DNA from: Pontibacter coccineus
GTDB taxonomy: Bacteria > Bacteroidota > Bacteroidia > Cytophagales > Hymenobacteraceae
NCBI RefSeq assembly: GCF_030546575.1
Contig: NZ_JAUOTN010000009.1
Coordinates: 167,788-231,787 of the forward strand
Direction: 5' to 3'
DNA: 64,000 nucleotides
Both the position numbers and the translations under genes were made by a program. A model generated the notes under the pieces. The model searched no databases. It was given only the letters and a program-made list of their open reading frames with translations, and was not told the origin of the DNA. Positions 34,203 to 43,078 of this stretch are shown in pieces (positions within the stretch are counted from its first letter, which is position 1; each line of letters starts with the position of its first letter).

Positions 34203-34946
34203 TTAAACGGCCTCCACTACCGATGCATATTCCCTGAGGCTGGCATCTTCCGGCCTCAGATCCGTTACCAGGTAATGAATTGAGTTGAGGTCGCATATCT
34301 TCATGTTTTGGTCGGAGCCGAGTTTTTCGGCAATGCTCATGATGATGGTTTTCTTGGCGGAGCGGATCATGGCTTTCTTCACCTGCACTACTTCCCAGTC
34401 GGAGTCGGTGAGACCGTCTTCTACGGAGAGGGAGTTGGTGCCCAGGATACACAAATCTACCTTGATCTCAGAAAGCTGATTGACTACCTGCGCGCCAATC
34501 ATGATGTGGGAGTTCTTGGAGAGCTGGCCGCCCAGCAGAATCACGTTGATGTTCGGCCGCTCGGCCAGTTCCAACGCCACCAGCGGACTTACGGTAAAGA
34601 AGGTGCAGCGCAGCGTGTCGGGTATCATGCGGGCCACTTCAATCATTGTGGTGCCACCGCCCACCAGCACACTCATGCCATCCTTCAGGAGGTCAATTAC
34701 CTTGCGGGCAATCTCCTTCTTCGATTCCTTGGCGTATACCTCCGACTGGCTGAACGGATAATGGAAGGACTTTGACAACGCGCCACCGTGTACCTTCAGG
34801 ATCTGACCGCTTTCAGCCAGCTCGTTCAGGTCCCTTCTAACAGTATCCTCCGACACGTTGAGCTTCAAACTCAGATCCGATGAAAGCACCTTGTTGTGCA
34901 GATTGATCTGCTTGATGATAAAAGACTGCCGTTCCTCCTTAAGCAT
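34203..34946 (-). CDS. DeoR/GlpR-family transcriptional regulator
   Basis: The 247-residue protein has the DeoR N-terminal winged helix (residues 1-55; Leu-Lys-Glu-Glu-Arg-Gln at the start and Val-Ser-Glu-Asp-Thr-Val-Arg-Arg-Asp-Leu-Asn-Glu-Leu in the recognition helix) and then a sugar-phosphate-binding DeoRC domain with Val-Gly-Gly-Gly-Thr-Thr. DeoR regulators respond to phosphorylated sugars. Position inside the locus suggests MurNAc-6-P, GlcNAc-6-P or GlcN-6-P as the ligand and the adjacent operons as targets. It converges on the dehydrogenase gene across a shared terminator. The effector is not shown by sequence. Confidence 0.92.
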   Translation of the reverse strand: MLKEERQSFIIKQINLHNKVLSSDLSLKLNVSEDTVRRDLNELAESGQILKVHGGALSKSFHYPFSQSEVYAKESKKEIARKVIDLLKDGMSVLVGGGTTMIEVARMIPDTLRCTFFTVSPLVALELAERPNINVILLGGQLSKNSHIMIGAQVVNQLSEIKVDLCILGTNSLSVEDGLTDSDWEVVQVKKAMIRSAKKTIIMSIAEKLGSDQNMKICDLNSIHYLVTDLRPEDASLREYASVVEAV

Positions 34947-35390
34947 TCTGGTCGTGTTTAATCTTCGAAAACCAAATATAGATTTTTTTCTGAAATATGT
35001 AGGATGATATAGGCACTGAATTTTGTAGGAGAGTCTACAGGAGGACCTCGCCCATAAGTATTCTCAAGATTAATAAAGCTAGCGGGAAAATTAATGTTGA
35101 ATTTCAAATACTGCCCTCGCTCGCGTCCTGCGAGTGTGAGCCATTCGGTGGCGTCCCGCCACTTGTGCCGGAGGTACATATTAGAGCGGCCAGAGTCCGC
35201 CTGATAGATTGCTCATACTCACGAGACGTGAACGAGGGTGTTTCAAAATCAACCCTGTAAATCCGTGGGGGTAGGGGCCCTCTTAAATCCTGTTAATCCT
35301 GATTCTGACAAATTATACCTGTACACAATTCGGGCAGATCTCAGCCTGTCCCTACGATCCTCAATCCTGCTAATCTTTGAGCCTTGAGAA
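34947..35390. other. Spacer with dispersed repeat R3
   Basis: No gene is seen. The interval holds an R3 copy (see next entry), a degenerate second unit at about 35,196-35,245 with GCTCATACTCACGA, and a GGGGGTAGGGGCCCTC word that also appears, inverted, in the spacer near 3,160. Confidence 0.5.
35115..35162 (-). repeat. Dispersed repeat R3, copy 1
   Basis: Read on the minus strand: GCGGGACGCCAC, six bases, GCTCACACTCGC, then a GCGAGCG arm. The same order and spacing is found at 42965-43007 on the plus strand. CTCGC and GCGAG form a hairpin. Confidence 0.72.
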
Positions 35391-35421
35391 CAAAAAAGCC
35401 TGTCCCAGTGAAGAGACAGGC
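35391..35421 (-). terminator. Rho-independent terminator of the NagX-like gene
   Basis: On the minus strand, GCCTGTC/GACAGGC arms (35398-35404 and 35415-35421) are followed by six T. Confidence 0.85.
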
Positions 35422-35445
35422 TTTTAACGCAGGTTTAAGGGCTAC

Positions 35446-36621
35446 CTACACCTTCACATAAATCTTCTTCTTATCCATCCAGAAGCCGATCACCCACATC
35501 ACCAGCATGTAACTTAGCGCAAACATGAGGGAGGCAGCTTCTCCTTCGGACCAACTCAGGTAAAGTTTTGTATAGAGCCACTTTTGCAGGCTCATGTCGT
35601 CTATGCGGATAAAGTTGAGCAGCTTGATGACCAGTGTGGCGAAGGCGAAGATGAAGAGCGGGTTCTTGCCGAATGCCTCAAAGAAGTAAGACCACTTCAC
35701 GAATCCCAGCACCTCGATCACCAGCATCAGTCCGGCGATCAGCATCACGCTCAGGCCAACGGAGTGCAGCACGTAAGAACTCGTCCAGATCGGCTTGTTG
35801 ATTGGGAAATAGAGATCCCAAACCAAGGCCATGGCCACAAGCGCGGCGCCAGCCAGGATAAGTTTAAAGACGGTGCTCAGGTTGTTGCCGCTTTTCTGGA
35901 TGAAGAGGCCGGCAAAGTATCCGGCAATCACATTCACCGTGGCGGGCAGCGTGCTCAGCAAGCCTTCCGGATCGAACGGTATGCCGAAGCCTTTGTAGAG
36001 GTTGGTTTCAGGTATGATTAGGGCGTCGAACTTGCGGGCGGCGTTGCCGGCGAGGCTGTACGGGTCAGCAGCGTCACCGAAGAAGTACATCACGGCCCAG
36101 TAGCCCAACAGCACCACCACACTGAAAATAGCGGCACCCTTGAACTTGAGGTAATGCACCGCCAGCGAGGCAATAAGGTAGCACAGCGCGATACGCTGCA
36201 GCACGCCCATAATCCGAACCGCCGTGAAGTCTTTCAGCACAATGGCCCCTTCCGGATCACGCGTAATAAACGGGAAGAGGTTGAGGAACAGGCCGATCAG
36301 GAAAATAAGGGCCGTACGCTTGAATACCTTGCGCAGGAACACGCTGTCAGGCTGCCTTTCGAACTTGCGCATGCTGAAGCTCATGGCATTGCCTACCACG
36401 AACAGGAAGGATGGGAACACCAGGTCGGTCACCGTAAAGCCATGCCAGGCAGCGTGCTTGAAAGGAGCGTAGATGCTGCCCCAACTGCCGGGATTGTTCA
36501 CGACTACCATCAGCGCGATGGTGAGGCCGCGAAGCACGTCGAGTGAAAGGTAGCGCTCATACGTTTGAGGTCTGAGTAAACCGGCGCCTGTCAGGGGAGG
36601 AGCTGTAGAAAGTTTAGTCAT
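35446..36621 (-). CDS. nagX: NagX-like membrane acyltransferase (HGSNAT/DUF5009 family)
   Basis: The 391-residue protein opens with Arg-Tyr-Leu-Ser-Leu-Asp-Val-Leu-Arg-Gly-Leu-Thr-Ile-Ala-Leu-Met-Val-Val-Val-Asn, followed by a Trp-His-Gly-Phe-Thr-Val-Thr-Asp-Leu-Val-Phe-Pro-Phe/Ser motif with the conserved His, and has about ten hydrophobic segments. The family includes lysosomal HGSNAT, which acetylates glucosamine across the membrane, and bacterial NagX, found in GlcNAc clusters. Since the GH9 gene brings in a deacetylase domain, reacetylation of glucosamine during import is conceivable. It lies downstream of the GH3 fusion on the same strand, behind a hairpin that may lower read-through. 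Confidence 0.85.
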   Translation of the reverse strand: MTKLSTAPPLTGAGLLRPQTYERYLSLDVLRGLTIALMVVVNNPGSWGSIYAPFKHAAWHGFTVTDLVFPSFLFVVGNAMSFSMRKFERQPDSVFLRKVFKRTALIFLIGLFLNLFPFITRDPEGAIVLKDFTAVRIMGVLQRIALCYLIASLAVHYLKFKGAAIFSVVVLLGYWAVMYFFGDAADPYSLAGNAARKFDALIIPETNLYKGFGIPFDPEGLLSTLPATVNVIAGYFAGLFIQKSGNNLSTVFKLILAGAALVAMALVWDLYFPINKPIWTSSYVLHSVGLSVMLIAGLMLVIEVLGFVKWSYFFEAFGKNPLFIFAFATLVIKLLNFIRIDDMSLQKWLYTKLYLSWSEGEAASLMFALSYMLVMWVIGFWMDKKKIYVKV

Positions 36622-36662
36622 GGGTATAAAGCAGTTAAGGTGTAGCGTGATTCGGGAGTTGT

Positions 36663-36702
36663 AAAAAGTATAGGCGCCCTGCCAGCGGCAAGGCGCCTAT
36701 AC
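36663..36702 (-). terminator. Intercistronic terminator-like hairpin between the GH3 fusion and NagX genes
   Basis: A perfect 11-bp stem GTATAGGCGCC/GGCGCCTATAC (36668-36678 and 36692-36702) is followed on the minus strand by five T. It includes the AGGTATA word. Confidence 0.7.
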
Positions 36703-36710
36703 CTTAATCT

Positions 36711-39700
36711 TTATTTCGCAGATGCCTCTGTCGGTTGTTTCTCTTTGCTCTTGCCCATGGCGTCGTACACCACCTGCAACACACCGGTGCGGGTATTGAG
36801 CTTGCTGAGCTTGTTGTTCTCGCGGGTCGGGTTCACGCGGTTGCTCAGGAACACATACACCAGGTTATTTACCGGGTCGATCCAGGTATAAGTGCCTGTG
36901 AAGCCGGAGTGGCCGAAGCTCTCTACCGGAGCACTTGGAGCTGCATTGCTGTTCGGCGCACCCGGTTTGGCCGGACGGTCGAAGCCGAGGGCACGGTAGT
37001 TGCCCTGCTCGCAGAACTGGCACTTACTGTATTCCTTCACGACGTTCTCAGCGATGTAGCGCTTGTTGGCATACATCCCATCGTTCAGGTATAGCTGCAT
37101 CAGTTTGGCTACGTCGTTGGAGTTGCCGAACAGACCGGCATGGCCGCTCACACCGCCCAACATCGCAGCACCTTCGTCATGCACCGTACCGTGCAGAAGT
37201 TGCTTACGGAAATGCGGCTCAAACTCAGTTGGTACAATGCGGGAAGCCGGATAATGTTTGTATGGGTTGAACGTCAGAGTAGTCGCGCCGATAGGCTGGT
37301 AGATGGAGTGCTGCAGGTATGTCTCGAAGCCCACACCGGTGATGTTTTCCACTACTTTCGGTGCCAGGATGAACGACAGGTCGCTGTATACGTAACCCGG
37401 CTTCTCGTTCAGCGGCGACTCCATGATCTCCTTGTAGATCTTGTCGGCATACTTGCGGTGGATGTACAGGTTGTTGGCTACTTTGATCGGGAAGCGGGCA
37501 GAAGAATCTACCTTGAAGGTACGCCACTTGAAGTTGCCGTTCTTCTTCACCGTCTCTTTCCAGAACGGAATCCAGGACTTGAGGCGGGCCTGGTGCGTGA
37601 GGATGTCGCGGTAGCTCAGGTCAGCCTTGTTCGTACCGGCCGCCATTGGCAGATAAGTGCCCAGGGTCTTGTTCTCGTCGAAGCGGCCTTCGCCCTTCAG
37701 GCGCATCAGTGCAGCCATAGAGGTGCTGATCTTGGTCACCGACGCCAGGTCATACAGGTCATCGATATGCACCGGCTGCTCTTTGTCGTAGGTATGGTAG
37801 CCGAAGGCTTTGTGGTAGATCACTTTGCCGTCTTTGGCTACAAGTACCTGCGCACCCGGAGCTGCTTCTTCACGAATGGCCTGTTGCACAAGGGAGTCTA
37901 TACCTGCCAGATCCTGCGATTTGATGCCTACGGCCTCCGGCATGGAGTAAGCCATACGTAACCCGCCGTGGGTCAGCAAGCCGTCACCAATTTTGAAAGC
38001 GTTGCTCACCGTTACCGGCAGTTTGCCTGTAGCACCTATACCTCCGAAAATCATTTGAGAGGCCAGGTCCTGGGTGATGGTATTCTCCTGATAGGCGGCG
38101 ATCACGGCGTCGGCTTTGGCGAGGCTCTCCATCTCGGCGAGACTGTACACGTTGCCGAACACGCTCACGATGGTTTTCTTGTTGCGGATAAGCTCCTTTA
38201 GGAACAGGTTCATCTCGGCCGTGATACCAAAATTGCTGCTACCGGCCTTAAGCTGTAGCGCGTGCACACCTGCGATGATCAGGTTGTAATCCTTCAGTTT
38301 TTCCTTCATAGCCAACAGCTCTTCAATGGAGTTGGTTGGCTGCAGGAAGAAAGTGTCTACCTGCGTATAGCGGGCCAGATCGCGCTGGAAAGCGGTCTCT
38401 TTTGTAGTGCCGATGGCCAGTGCCGCTACTTTCAGTGTGTCAAGCGTCTGGATCGGCAGGATGTGGTTTTTGTTGCGCAGCAGGGTGAGCGATGCCTCGG
38501 TCAGCTGACGGTTCAGGTACTGGGCGTGCGGGTTATTGAGGTCTGCCACCAGGTTTTTGGTTTCGATCGGCTCCCACTTGTCGAGGCCTACCCATTGTTT
38601 GGCGGCCAGCACTTTGCGAACGCGGGCATCGATCTCAGCCTGTGTGATTTCTTTGTTGGCGATGGCTTTTTTTACTTCTTCAATGGTTGTTTTCACGTCC
38701 ATTGTGTTCAACATCACATCATTACCGGCAACCAAAGCCTTTACGTCCACTACGCCCGGAGGGTAGAACTTGGCCACGCCCTGCATGTTAAGGGCATCGG
38801 TAAACACGAGTCCTTTGTAGTTGAGCTCTTTCTTGAGCAGGTCCGTTACGATGGGCTTGGAAAGGGTAGAGGCCAGGTTCGGGGTGTTGTCAAGCACCGG
38901 GATGTTCATGTGCGCGACCATCACGCTGCCCAGTCCTTTGTCCATGAGGGCGCGGAAAGGGTGCAGCTCGGTGGAGTCGAGGCGGATGCGGGAGAAGTTG
39001 ATCAGCGGCAGCCCGTAATGCGAGTCCACATTGGTGTCGCCGTGTCCCGGGAAGTGCTTGGCGCTGGCCAGTACATGGTTGTCCTGCATGCCTTTCATGT
39101 ACGCCATTGACTTGCTGGCCACGTTATACTTGTCTTCGCCGAAAGAGCGGAAGCCGATCACCGGGTTGTTGGCGTTGTTGTTGATGTCTACGGTAGGCGC
39201 AAAGTTTACGTGCACGCCCAGGCGCTGGCACTGGCGGGCGATCTCGGCACCCATCTCGTAGATCAGGCGCTCGTTCTCGATGCCGCCCAAGGCCATCTGG
39301 TAAGGGAAGCGGATCGTGCTGTCGAGGCGCATGGCCAGACCCCACTCTCCGTCAATGGATATCATCAAAGGCACCTTGCTTTCCTGCTGGTAGCGGTTCG
39401 TCATTTTGGCCTGTCGCACCGGACCACCCTGGAAGAAGATCATGCCGCCTACTTTGTAGGTTTTCAGGATGTTACTCACTGAGTCGATGTGCGCCTGGTT
39501 CTTGTTAGAGTACACCGGAATCATGATGAGTTGAGCGATGCGTTCTTCCGGCGTTAGGGTCTTCATCACAGAATCGACCCAACGGCTGTTGGTGTACTTC
39601 AGGAAATCGGCGTCGCGGCCCGGCGTGTAGGAGGCGGCTGTGGCTTTCTTGGCGGTAGCCTTACCTGTTTTTGCTTTGTTGGACTGGCCTTGCAGGTTGT

Positions 39701-39758
39701 TTGTGCCGAAAATCAGCAACAAAACAAGGGCCATCGAGAGACAATAGGATGGTTTCAA
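36711..39758 (-). CDS. GH3 beta-N-acetylglucosaminidase (NagZ-like) fused to an AmiE-like serine hydrolase domain
   Basis: The 1015-residue exported protein has a signal peptide ending Leu-Gln-Gly-Gln, then a GH3 catalytic domain (about 60-400) with the NagZ motif Lys-His-Phe-Pro-Gly-His-Gly-Asp-Thr-x3-Asp-Ser-His near 238 and the nucleophile Asp in Phe-Thr-Asp-Ala-Leu-Asn-Met. A second GH3 domain follows to about 600. From about 620 a PF00144 beta-lactamase-type domain has Ser-Val-Thr-Lys near 672, Tyr-Ser-Asp and His-Ser-Gly-Phe-Thr-Gly. In Bacillus, secreted NagZ and the PF00144 amidase AmiE act one after the other on MurNAc-peptides. Here both activities appear in one chain, so it may remove GlcNAc and then the stem peptide. 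The amidase role is inferred. Confidence 0.9.
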   Translation of the reverse strand: MKPSYCLSMALVLLLIFGTNNLQGQSNKAKTGKATAKKATAASYTPGRDADFLKYTNSRWVDSVMKTLTPEERIAQLIMIPVYSNKNQAHIDSVSNILKTYKVGGMIFFQGGPVRQAKMTNRYQQESKVPLMISIDGEWGLAMRLDSTIRFPYQMALGGIENERLIYEMGAEIARQCQRLGVHVNFAPTVDINNNANNPVIGFRSFGEDKYNVASKSMAYMKGMQDNHVLASAKHFPGHGDTNVDSHYGLPLINFSRIRLDSTELHPFRALMDKGLGSVMVAHMNIPVLDNTPNLASTLSKPIVTDLLKKELNYKGLVFTDALNMQGVAKFYPPGVVDVKALVAGNDVMLNTMDVKTTIEEVKKAIANKEITQAEIDARVRKVLAAKQWVGLDKWEPIETKNLVADLNNPHAQYLNRQLTEASLTLLRNKNHILPIQTLDTLKVAALAIGTTKETAFQRDLARYTQVDTFFLQPTNSIEELLAMKEKLKDYNLIIAGVHALQLKAGSSNFGITAEMNLFLKELIRNKKTIVSVFGNVYSLAEMESLAKADAVIAAYQENTITQDLASQMIFGGIGATGKLPVTVSNAFKIGDGLLTHGGLRMAYSMPEAVGIKSQDLAGIDSLVQQAIREEAAPGAQVLVAKDGKVIYHKAFGYHTYDKEQPVHIDDLYDLASVTKISTSMAALMRLKGEGRFDENKTLGTYLPMAAGTNKADLSYRDILTHQARLKSWIPFWKETVKKNGNFKWRTFKVDSSARFPIKVANNLYIHRKYADKIYKEIMESPLNEKPGYVYSDLSFILAPKVVENITGVGFETYLQHSIYQPIGATTLTFNPYKHYPASRIVPTEFEPHFRKQLLHGTVHDEGAAMLGGVSGHAGLFGNSNDVAKLMQLYLNDGMYANKRYIAENVVKEYSKCQFCEQGNYRALGFDRPAKPGAPNSNAAPSAPVESFGHSGFTGTYTWIDPVNNLVYVFLSNRVNPTRENNKLSKLNTRTGVLQVVYDAMGKSKEKQPTEASAK

Positions 39759-40529
39759 GGTGATATTGGTTTATTTACTATCAGATACACTGCAATTTAA
39801 CAGTTTTCAGGTATAAGTATTTTTATTTGCGGTAAATTTTTCAATTCCTGCAAATAAAAGCAATATTAGTGGCGTGGAGTAAGTAAGTAATCAGTAGCCA
39901 AATATACGATGTTATGGCGGGTATACCTACAGCGTGTTCAATCGGGATGTAAGGATGTGGTTTATACCTTCCTATACCTGTCTGTTCTCGGTCAGAATCG
40001 GTAGGTCTGGGATTTGAAAGGATAACTGAGTTTTTGGGTATATCCCTTTTTGTCTGAATCAGGGTTTACAGTATTAAAAGATTGGGAGGATTTTGGTGCA
40101 CGATTGACATCCCCCTACCCCCTTCGAAGGGGGACTTTCAGCTACTGCAATTCACAGGTATAAGCCCTGTAAGGACCACTGGCAGGTATAGCAGGAGTAA
40201 CTTGCCCCTTGAACAATAAAACAGTTAGCTGTGCCCGGTGCACTTTACGACACTCCACTGTCTGAGCGGTCAGCGAGTTTGGAGCGCCTTGACTTTTTTG
40301 CTTACTTTTTGTGTCAAGACAAAAAGTGAGTGCCCGCCGCACAGGCGAAGCTACAAAGCAAAACAGGTTGCTATACCTGTAACGGCCGCCGCTACGCCAG
40401 TTGCAAACTGGCCATCATGTCTAACCACAAGTTGCGTTGACGCTAAACTTGCGGGATATACAGCGGCATCATAAACCAACAGGTATAGCCAAATTGATTT
40501 TATATATTTACTGAACAAGTAAACACAGA
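39759..40529. other. Divergent promoter spacer with repeat R2 inside
   Basis: No gene is seen. The first 100 bp (AT-rich, upstream of the GH3 fusion) and the last 60 bp (TTTTATATATTTACTGAAC, upstream of the amidase) look like promoter areas. R2 copy B fills about 40,110-40,350. Confidence 0.45.
40110..40350. repeat. Dispersed intergenic repeat R2, copy B (uninterrupted)
   Basis: It runs CCCCTACCCCC - AAGGGGGACTTTC - CAGGTATAAGCCCTG - GGCAGGTATAGCA - TAACTTGCCCC - GCCCGGTGCAC - TCTGAGCGGTCAGCGAGTTT - CTTACTTTTTG/CAAAAAGTGAG hairpin - GCCCGCC. Copy A has the same order, but is split by an inserted segment. Confidence 0.75.
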
Positions 40530-41444
40530 ATGAAACGAATTTTTACTCAAGCACTTACACTATTACTAGGCTGCGGCCTTCTGGCAAGCTGCGCCACCAA
40601 CCCCTACGCCGCTACTAACAAGTCGTATAAAAAACAGGCCAAAGCCTACGCCAAATCACTGCGGGCTATACCTGCAGCCCCCACTGGCGAGCATACCTAT
40701 CCGCAAGGCGATTACTGGGTGGGCACCACCAACTTCAACCTGCGCAAGCCTAATTTTGTAGTTATCCACCACACGGCGCAGAACTCCACCGAGCATACCC
40801 TGAAAACCTTCACCATGCCTAAAACCAGTGTGAGTTCGCACTACGTGATCGGGCGCGATGGCAAGGTATACCAGATGCTGCACGACCACATGCGCGCCTG
40901 GCACGGCGGCAACAGCCGGTGGGGCAGCAACACCGACCTCAACTCTTCTTCCATCGGTATAGAGCTCGACAACAACGGCTCCGAGCCCTTCCCGGAGGAG
41001 ATGGTGAACAGCCTGATCGCCGTTCTCGGCAAGCTTAAAAAAGAGCACGGTATACCTGCCGAAAACTTCATTGGCCACGCTGACATCGCGCCGGTCCGCA
41101 AAGTAGACCCGAGCCCGCTATTCCCGTGGAAGACGCTGGCCGACAACGGCTTTGGGCTATGGTTCGACGAGGATGTGCTGGACAAAGAGCAAGTGCTGCG
41201 CGAAGTTTCAGTAGGCGGGGAGAATGACACAACGCCTTTGCTGGTGATGGAGACCGTGCCAAAATATACGCTGCCCGATAACTTCAATCCCCTCGACGCA
41301 CTGCGCATCATTGGGTATGATGTGCGTAATCCGGAGGCTGCCGTGCGGGCTTTCAAAATCCACTTTATCCAGAACGATGTGAACAGCCCACTAACCGAGG
41401 ATGAAAAGCTGATTCTGTATAACCTGTATCAGAAGTATTTGTAA
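40530..41444 (+). CDS. N-acetylmuramoyl-L-alanine amidase, Amidase_2 (AmiD-like) lipoprotein
   Basis: The 304-residue protein has a lipobox Leu-Leu-Ala-Ser-Cys with Cys21. The Amidase_2 domain (about 65-210) has His in Val-Ile-His-His-Thr-Ala, the Ser-Ser-His-Tyr-Val-Ile-Gly-Arg-Asp-Gly-Lys-Val-Tyr-Gln motif, Ala-Trp-His-Gly-Gly, Ser-Ile-Gly-Ile-Glu, a second His in Gly-His-Ala-Asp-Ile-Ala-Pro and Asp in Lys-Val-Asp-Pro-Ser. The C-terminal 80 residues form a helical domain of the kind seen after AmiD-like catalytic domains and in peptidoglycan-binding modules. It leads a plus-strand group with dacB, the epimerase and NlpC/P60 genes. Confidence 0.92.
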   Translation: MKRIFTQALTLLLGCGLLASCATNPYAATNKSYKKQAKAYAKSLRAIPAAPTGEHTYPQGDYWVGTTNFNLRKPNFVVIHHTAQNSTEHTLKTFTMPKTSVSSHYVIGRDGKVYQMLHDHMRAWHGGNSRWGSNTDLNSSSIGIELDNNGSEPFPEEMVNSLIAVLGKLKKEHGIPAENFIGHADIAPVRKVDPSPLFPWKTLADNGFGLWFDEDVLDKEQVLREVSVGGENDTTPLLVMETVPKYTLPDNFNPLDALRIIGYDVRNPEAAVRAFKIHFIQNDVNSPLTEDEKLILYNLYQKYL

Positions 41445-41474
41445 ATTGAGATACTAAACTCAAGCTCTTTAACT

Positions 41475-42824
41475 ATGGCCAAGCCGCTACTCACCCGCTA
41501 TACCTTAAAACTTATACCCTGCCTCAGCCTGCTTTTCCTGCTCGGCTGTAGCGCTGCTAAACCCGTGGCGGAGGCGCCTGCACCTTACGGACCGGCGGAG
41601 ATTCAGCGGCAGGTGATGGAAGTGGCGGCTTTGCAGAAAAGCTTTGTGGGCTTTGTGCTGTATGACCCGGAGCTGGGTAAGGCGGTGGTTGAGCACAATG
41701 CCGATAAGTACTTTGTGCCGGCTTCCAACACGAAGCTCTTTACCTTCTATGCGGCCTCCAAAATGCTGGGCGACTCTATACCTGCGCTCAAGTACGTGGC
41801 CAAAGGCGACTCCCTGATTTTCTGGGGCACCGGCGACCCGACCTTCACGCACATGGATTTGCAGAACAACATCGCCTACGATTTCCTGAAAAACCGCAAG
41901 GAGAAACTCTACTATATCGAGGCCCCCATGACGAGCACACCCTTCGCCACCAACTGGGGATGGGACGACTACAACTATTATTACCAGCCGGAGCGCAGCG
42001 CCTTCCCGATCCACGGCAACATCGTGAAATTCAAAAAAGACAGCACCTCCGCCTATACTACGACACCGGCCATTTTTACCAAACACGTGAAGCCGGACAC
42101 TACTAAGAACGCACACCGCGATACCTTCCGCAGAGCCTGGCGCGCGAACGACATTGCTTATAACCCCAAACGGGCTTCGATCGCCTTCTCGCAGGAAGTG
42201 CCCTTTATCACCTCACCGGAACTCACCGTGCAGCTCCTGGCCGACACCCTGAAACGCTCCGTTAAACTAGTGAAACGTCCTATACCTGCGGGTGGCCAGA
42301 TTCTGTACGGTCTGCCGGCCGATTCCGTGTTCAAACGCATGCTGCAGGTAAGCGACAACCTGATGGCGGAGCAGCTGATGATGCTGAGCTCCGGTACTTT
42401 TTCTGATACGCTTTCAGTCGAGCGCGCCATCAAGTACGCTGTCCAAAATTACTTGTCTGACCTGCCGGACGCGCCGGTATGGATCGACGGCTCGGGCCTC
42501 TCTTCGATGAACATGTTCACGCCGCGCAGCATCATCGCGCTTCTGCAGAAATTGCATGCTGAGCGCCCGAGGGAAAAGCTGCTGCCTATGCTTGCCGTGG
42601 GCGGCAGACCGGGCACTTTCCGTACCATCTACAAAGCAGACGTGCCCTACGTGTTCGGCAAATCGGGAACGCTGGCGCACGTACACAACCAAAGCGGGTA
42701 TATCATCACGAAGAGCGGAAAACTCTTGATGTACAGCTTTATGAATAACAACTTTAAAACATCTTCGTCTGAGATAAGAAGTGCCATGGAGCGCATCATG
42801 ACGGAGGTGCACGAGAAGTATTAA
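41475..42824 (+). CDS. dacB: D-alanyl-D-alanine carboxypeptidase/endopeptidase, PBP4/DacB-like lipoprotein
   Basis: The 449-residue protein has a lipobox Leu-Leu-Gly-Cys and the three peptidase S13 boxes: Pro-Ala-Ser-Asn-Thr-Lys near 83-88 (catalytic Ser and Lys), Ser-Asp-Asn near 292, and Lys-Ser-Gly-Thr near 395. The long insert between box 1 and box 2 is typical for S13. It would trim terminal D-Ala or open DD-crosslinks in the periplasm. It lies 30 nt after the amidase gene, probably one operon. The length fits compact Bacteroidota DacB proteins. Confidence 0.9.
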   Translation: MAKPLLTRYTLKLIPCLSLLFLLGCSAAKPVAEAPAPYGPAEIQRQVMEVAALQKSFVGFVLYDPELGKAVVEHNADKYFVPASNTKLFTFYAASKMLGDSIPALKYVAKGDSLIFWGTGDPTFTHMDLQNNIAYDFLKNRKEKLYYIEAPMTSTPFATNWGWDDYNYYYQPERSAFPIHGNIVKFKKDSTSAYTTTPAIFTKHVKPDTTKNAHRDTFRRAWRANDIAYNPKRASIAFSQEVPFITSPELTVQLLADTLKRSVKLVKRPIPAGGQILYGLPADSVFKRMLQVSDNLMAEQLMMLSSGTFSDTLSVERAIKYAVQNYLSDLPDAPVWIDGSGLSSMNMFTPRSIIALLQKLHAERPREKLLPMLAVGGRPGTFRTIYKADVPYVFGKSGTLAHVHNQSGYIITKSGKLLMYSFMNNNFKTSSSEIRSAMERIMTEVHEKY

Positions 42825-42837
42825 GCTGGAGGCTATT

Positions 42838-42948
42838 TCGGATTTATCAATCCGAGATCCAACTGTTGCGGATATGTAATCCGCGTTTGACAAGACAAGG
42901 GGATTAAGAAATCCCCAACAGTCTGCTTCCGGATTCGGAAATCCGGAA
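42838..42948. repeat. Array of four hairpins with a GGATT-loop-AATCC core
   Basis: Hairpins lie at 42838-42855 (TCGGATT/AATCCGA), 42868-42884 (GCGGAT/ATCCGC), 42899-42916 (GGGGATT/AATCCCC) and 42927-42948 (TTCCGGATT/AATCCGGAA), each with a 4-5 nt loop and about 30 nt from the next. The outer stem bases differ between units but always pair. Confidence 0.85.
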
Positions 42949-42964
42949 GAGCAATATACTATTA

Positions 42965-43015
42965 GCGGGACGCCACTTAATTGCTCACACTCGCCAGAGG
43001 CGAGCGTGGGCAATT
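42965..43015 (+). repeat. Dispersed repeat R3, copy 2
   Basis: It has GCGGGACGCCAC (42965-42976), GCTCACACTCGC (42983-42994) and a GCGAGCG arm, as at 35,115-35,162 inverted. The part 42979-43015 is a long near-palindrome with AATTGC/GCAATT ends and CTCGCC-AGA-GGCGAG at the tip. Confidence 0.75.
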
Positions 43016-43078
43016 AAACAACAAGTGACAATCAACAATTAAGAATCATACCTAACCTATACCTTACAAACCAACACC

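Noticed and set aside
38262..39110. 282-codon plus-strand frame inside the GH3 fusion gene
   Set aside because: It is a shadow of the GH3 domain, with His/Val/Gly-rich sequence and no signal or motif.
42838..43015. CRISPR-like array
   Set aside because: The repeated units are short hairpins with variable stems; there are no constant repeats with unique spacers and no cas genes.
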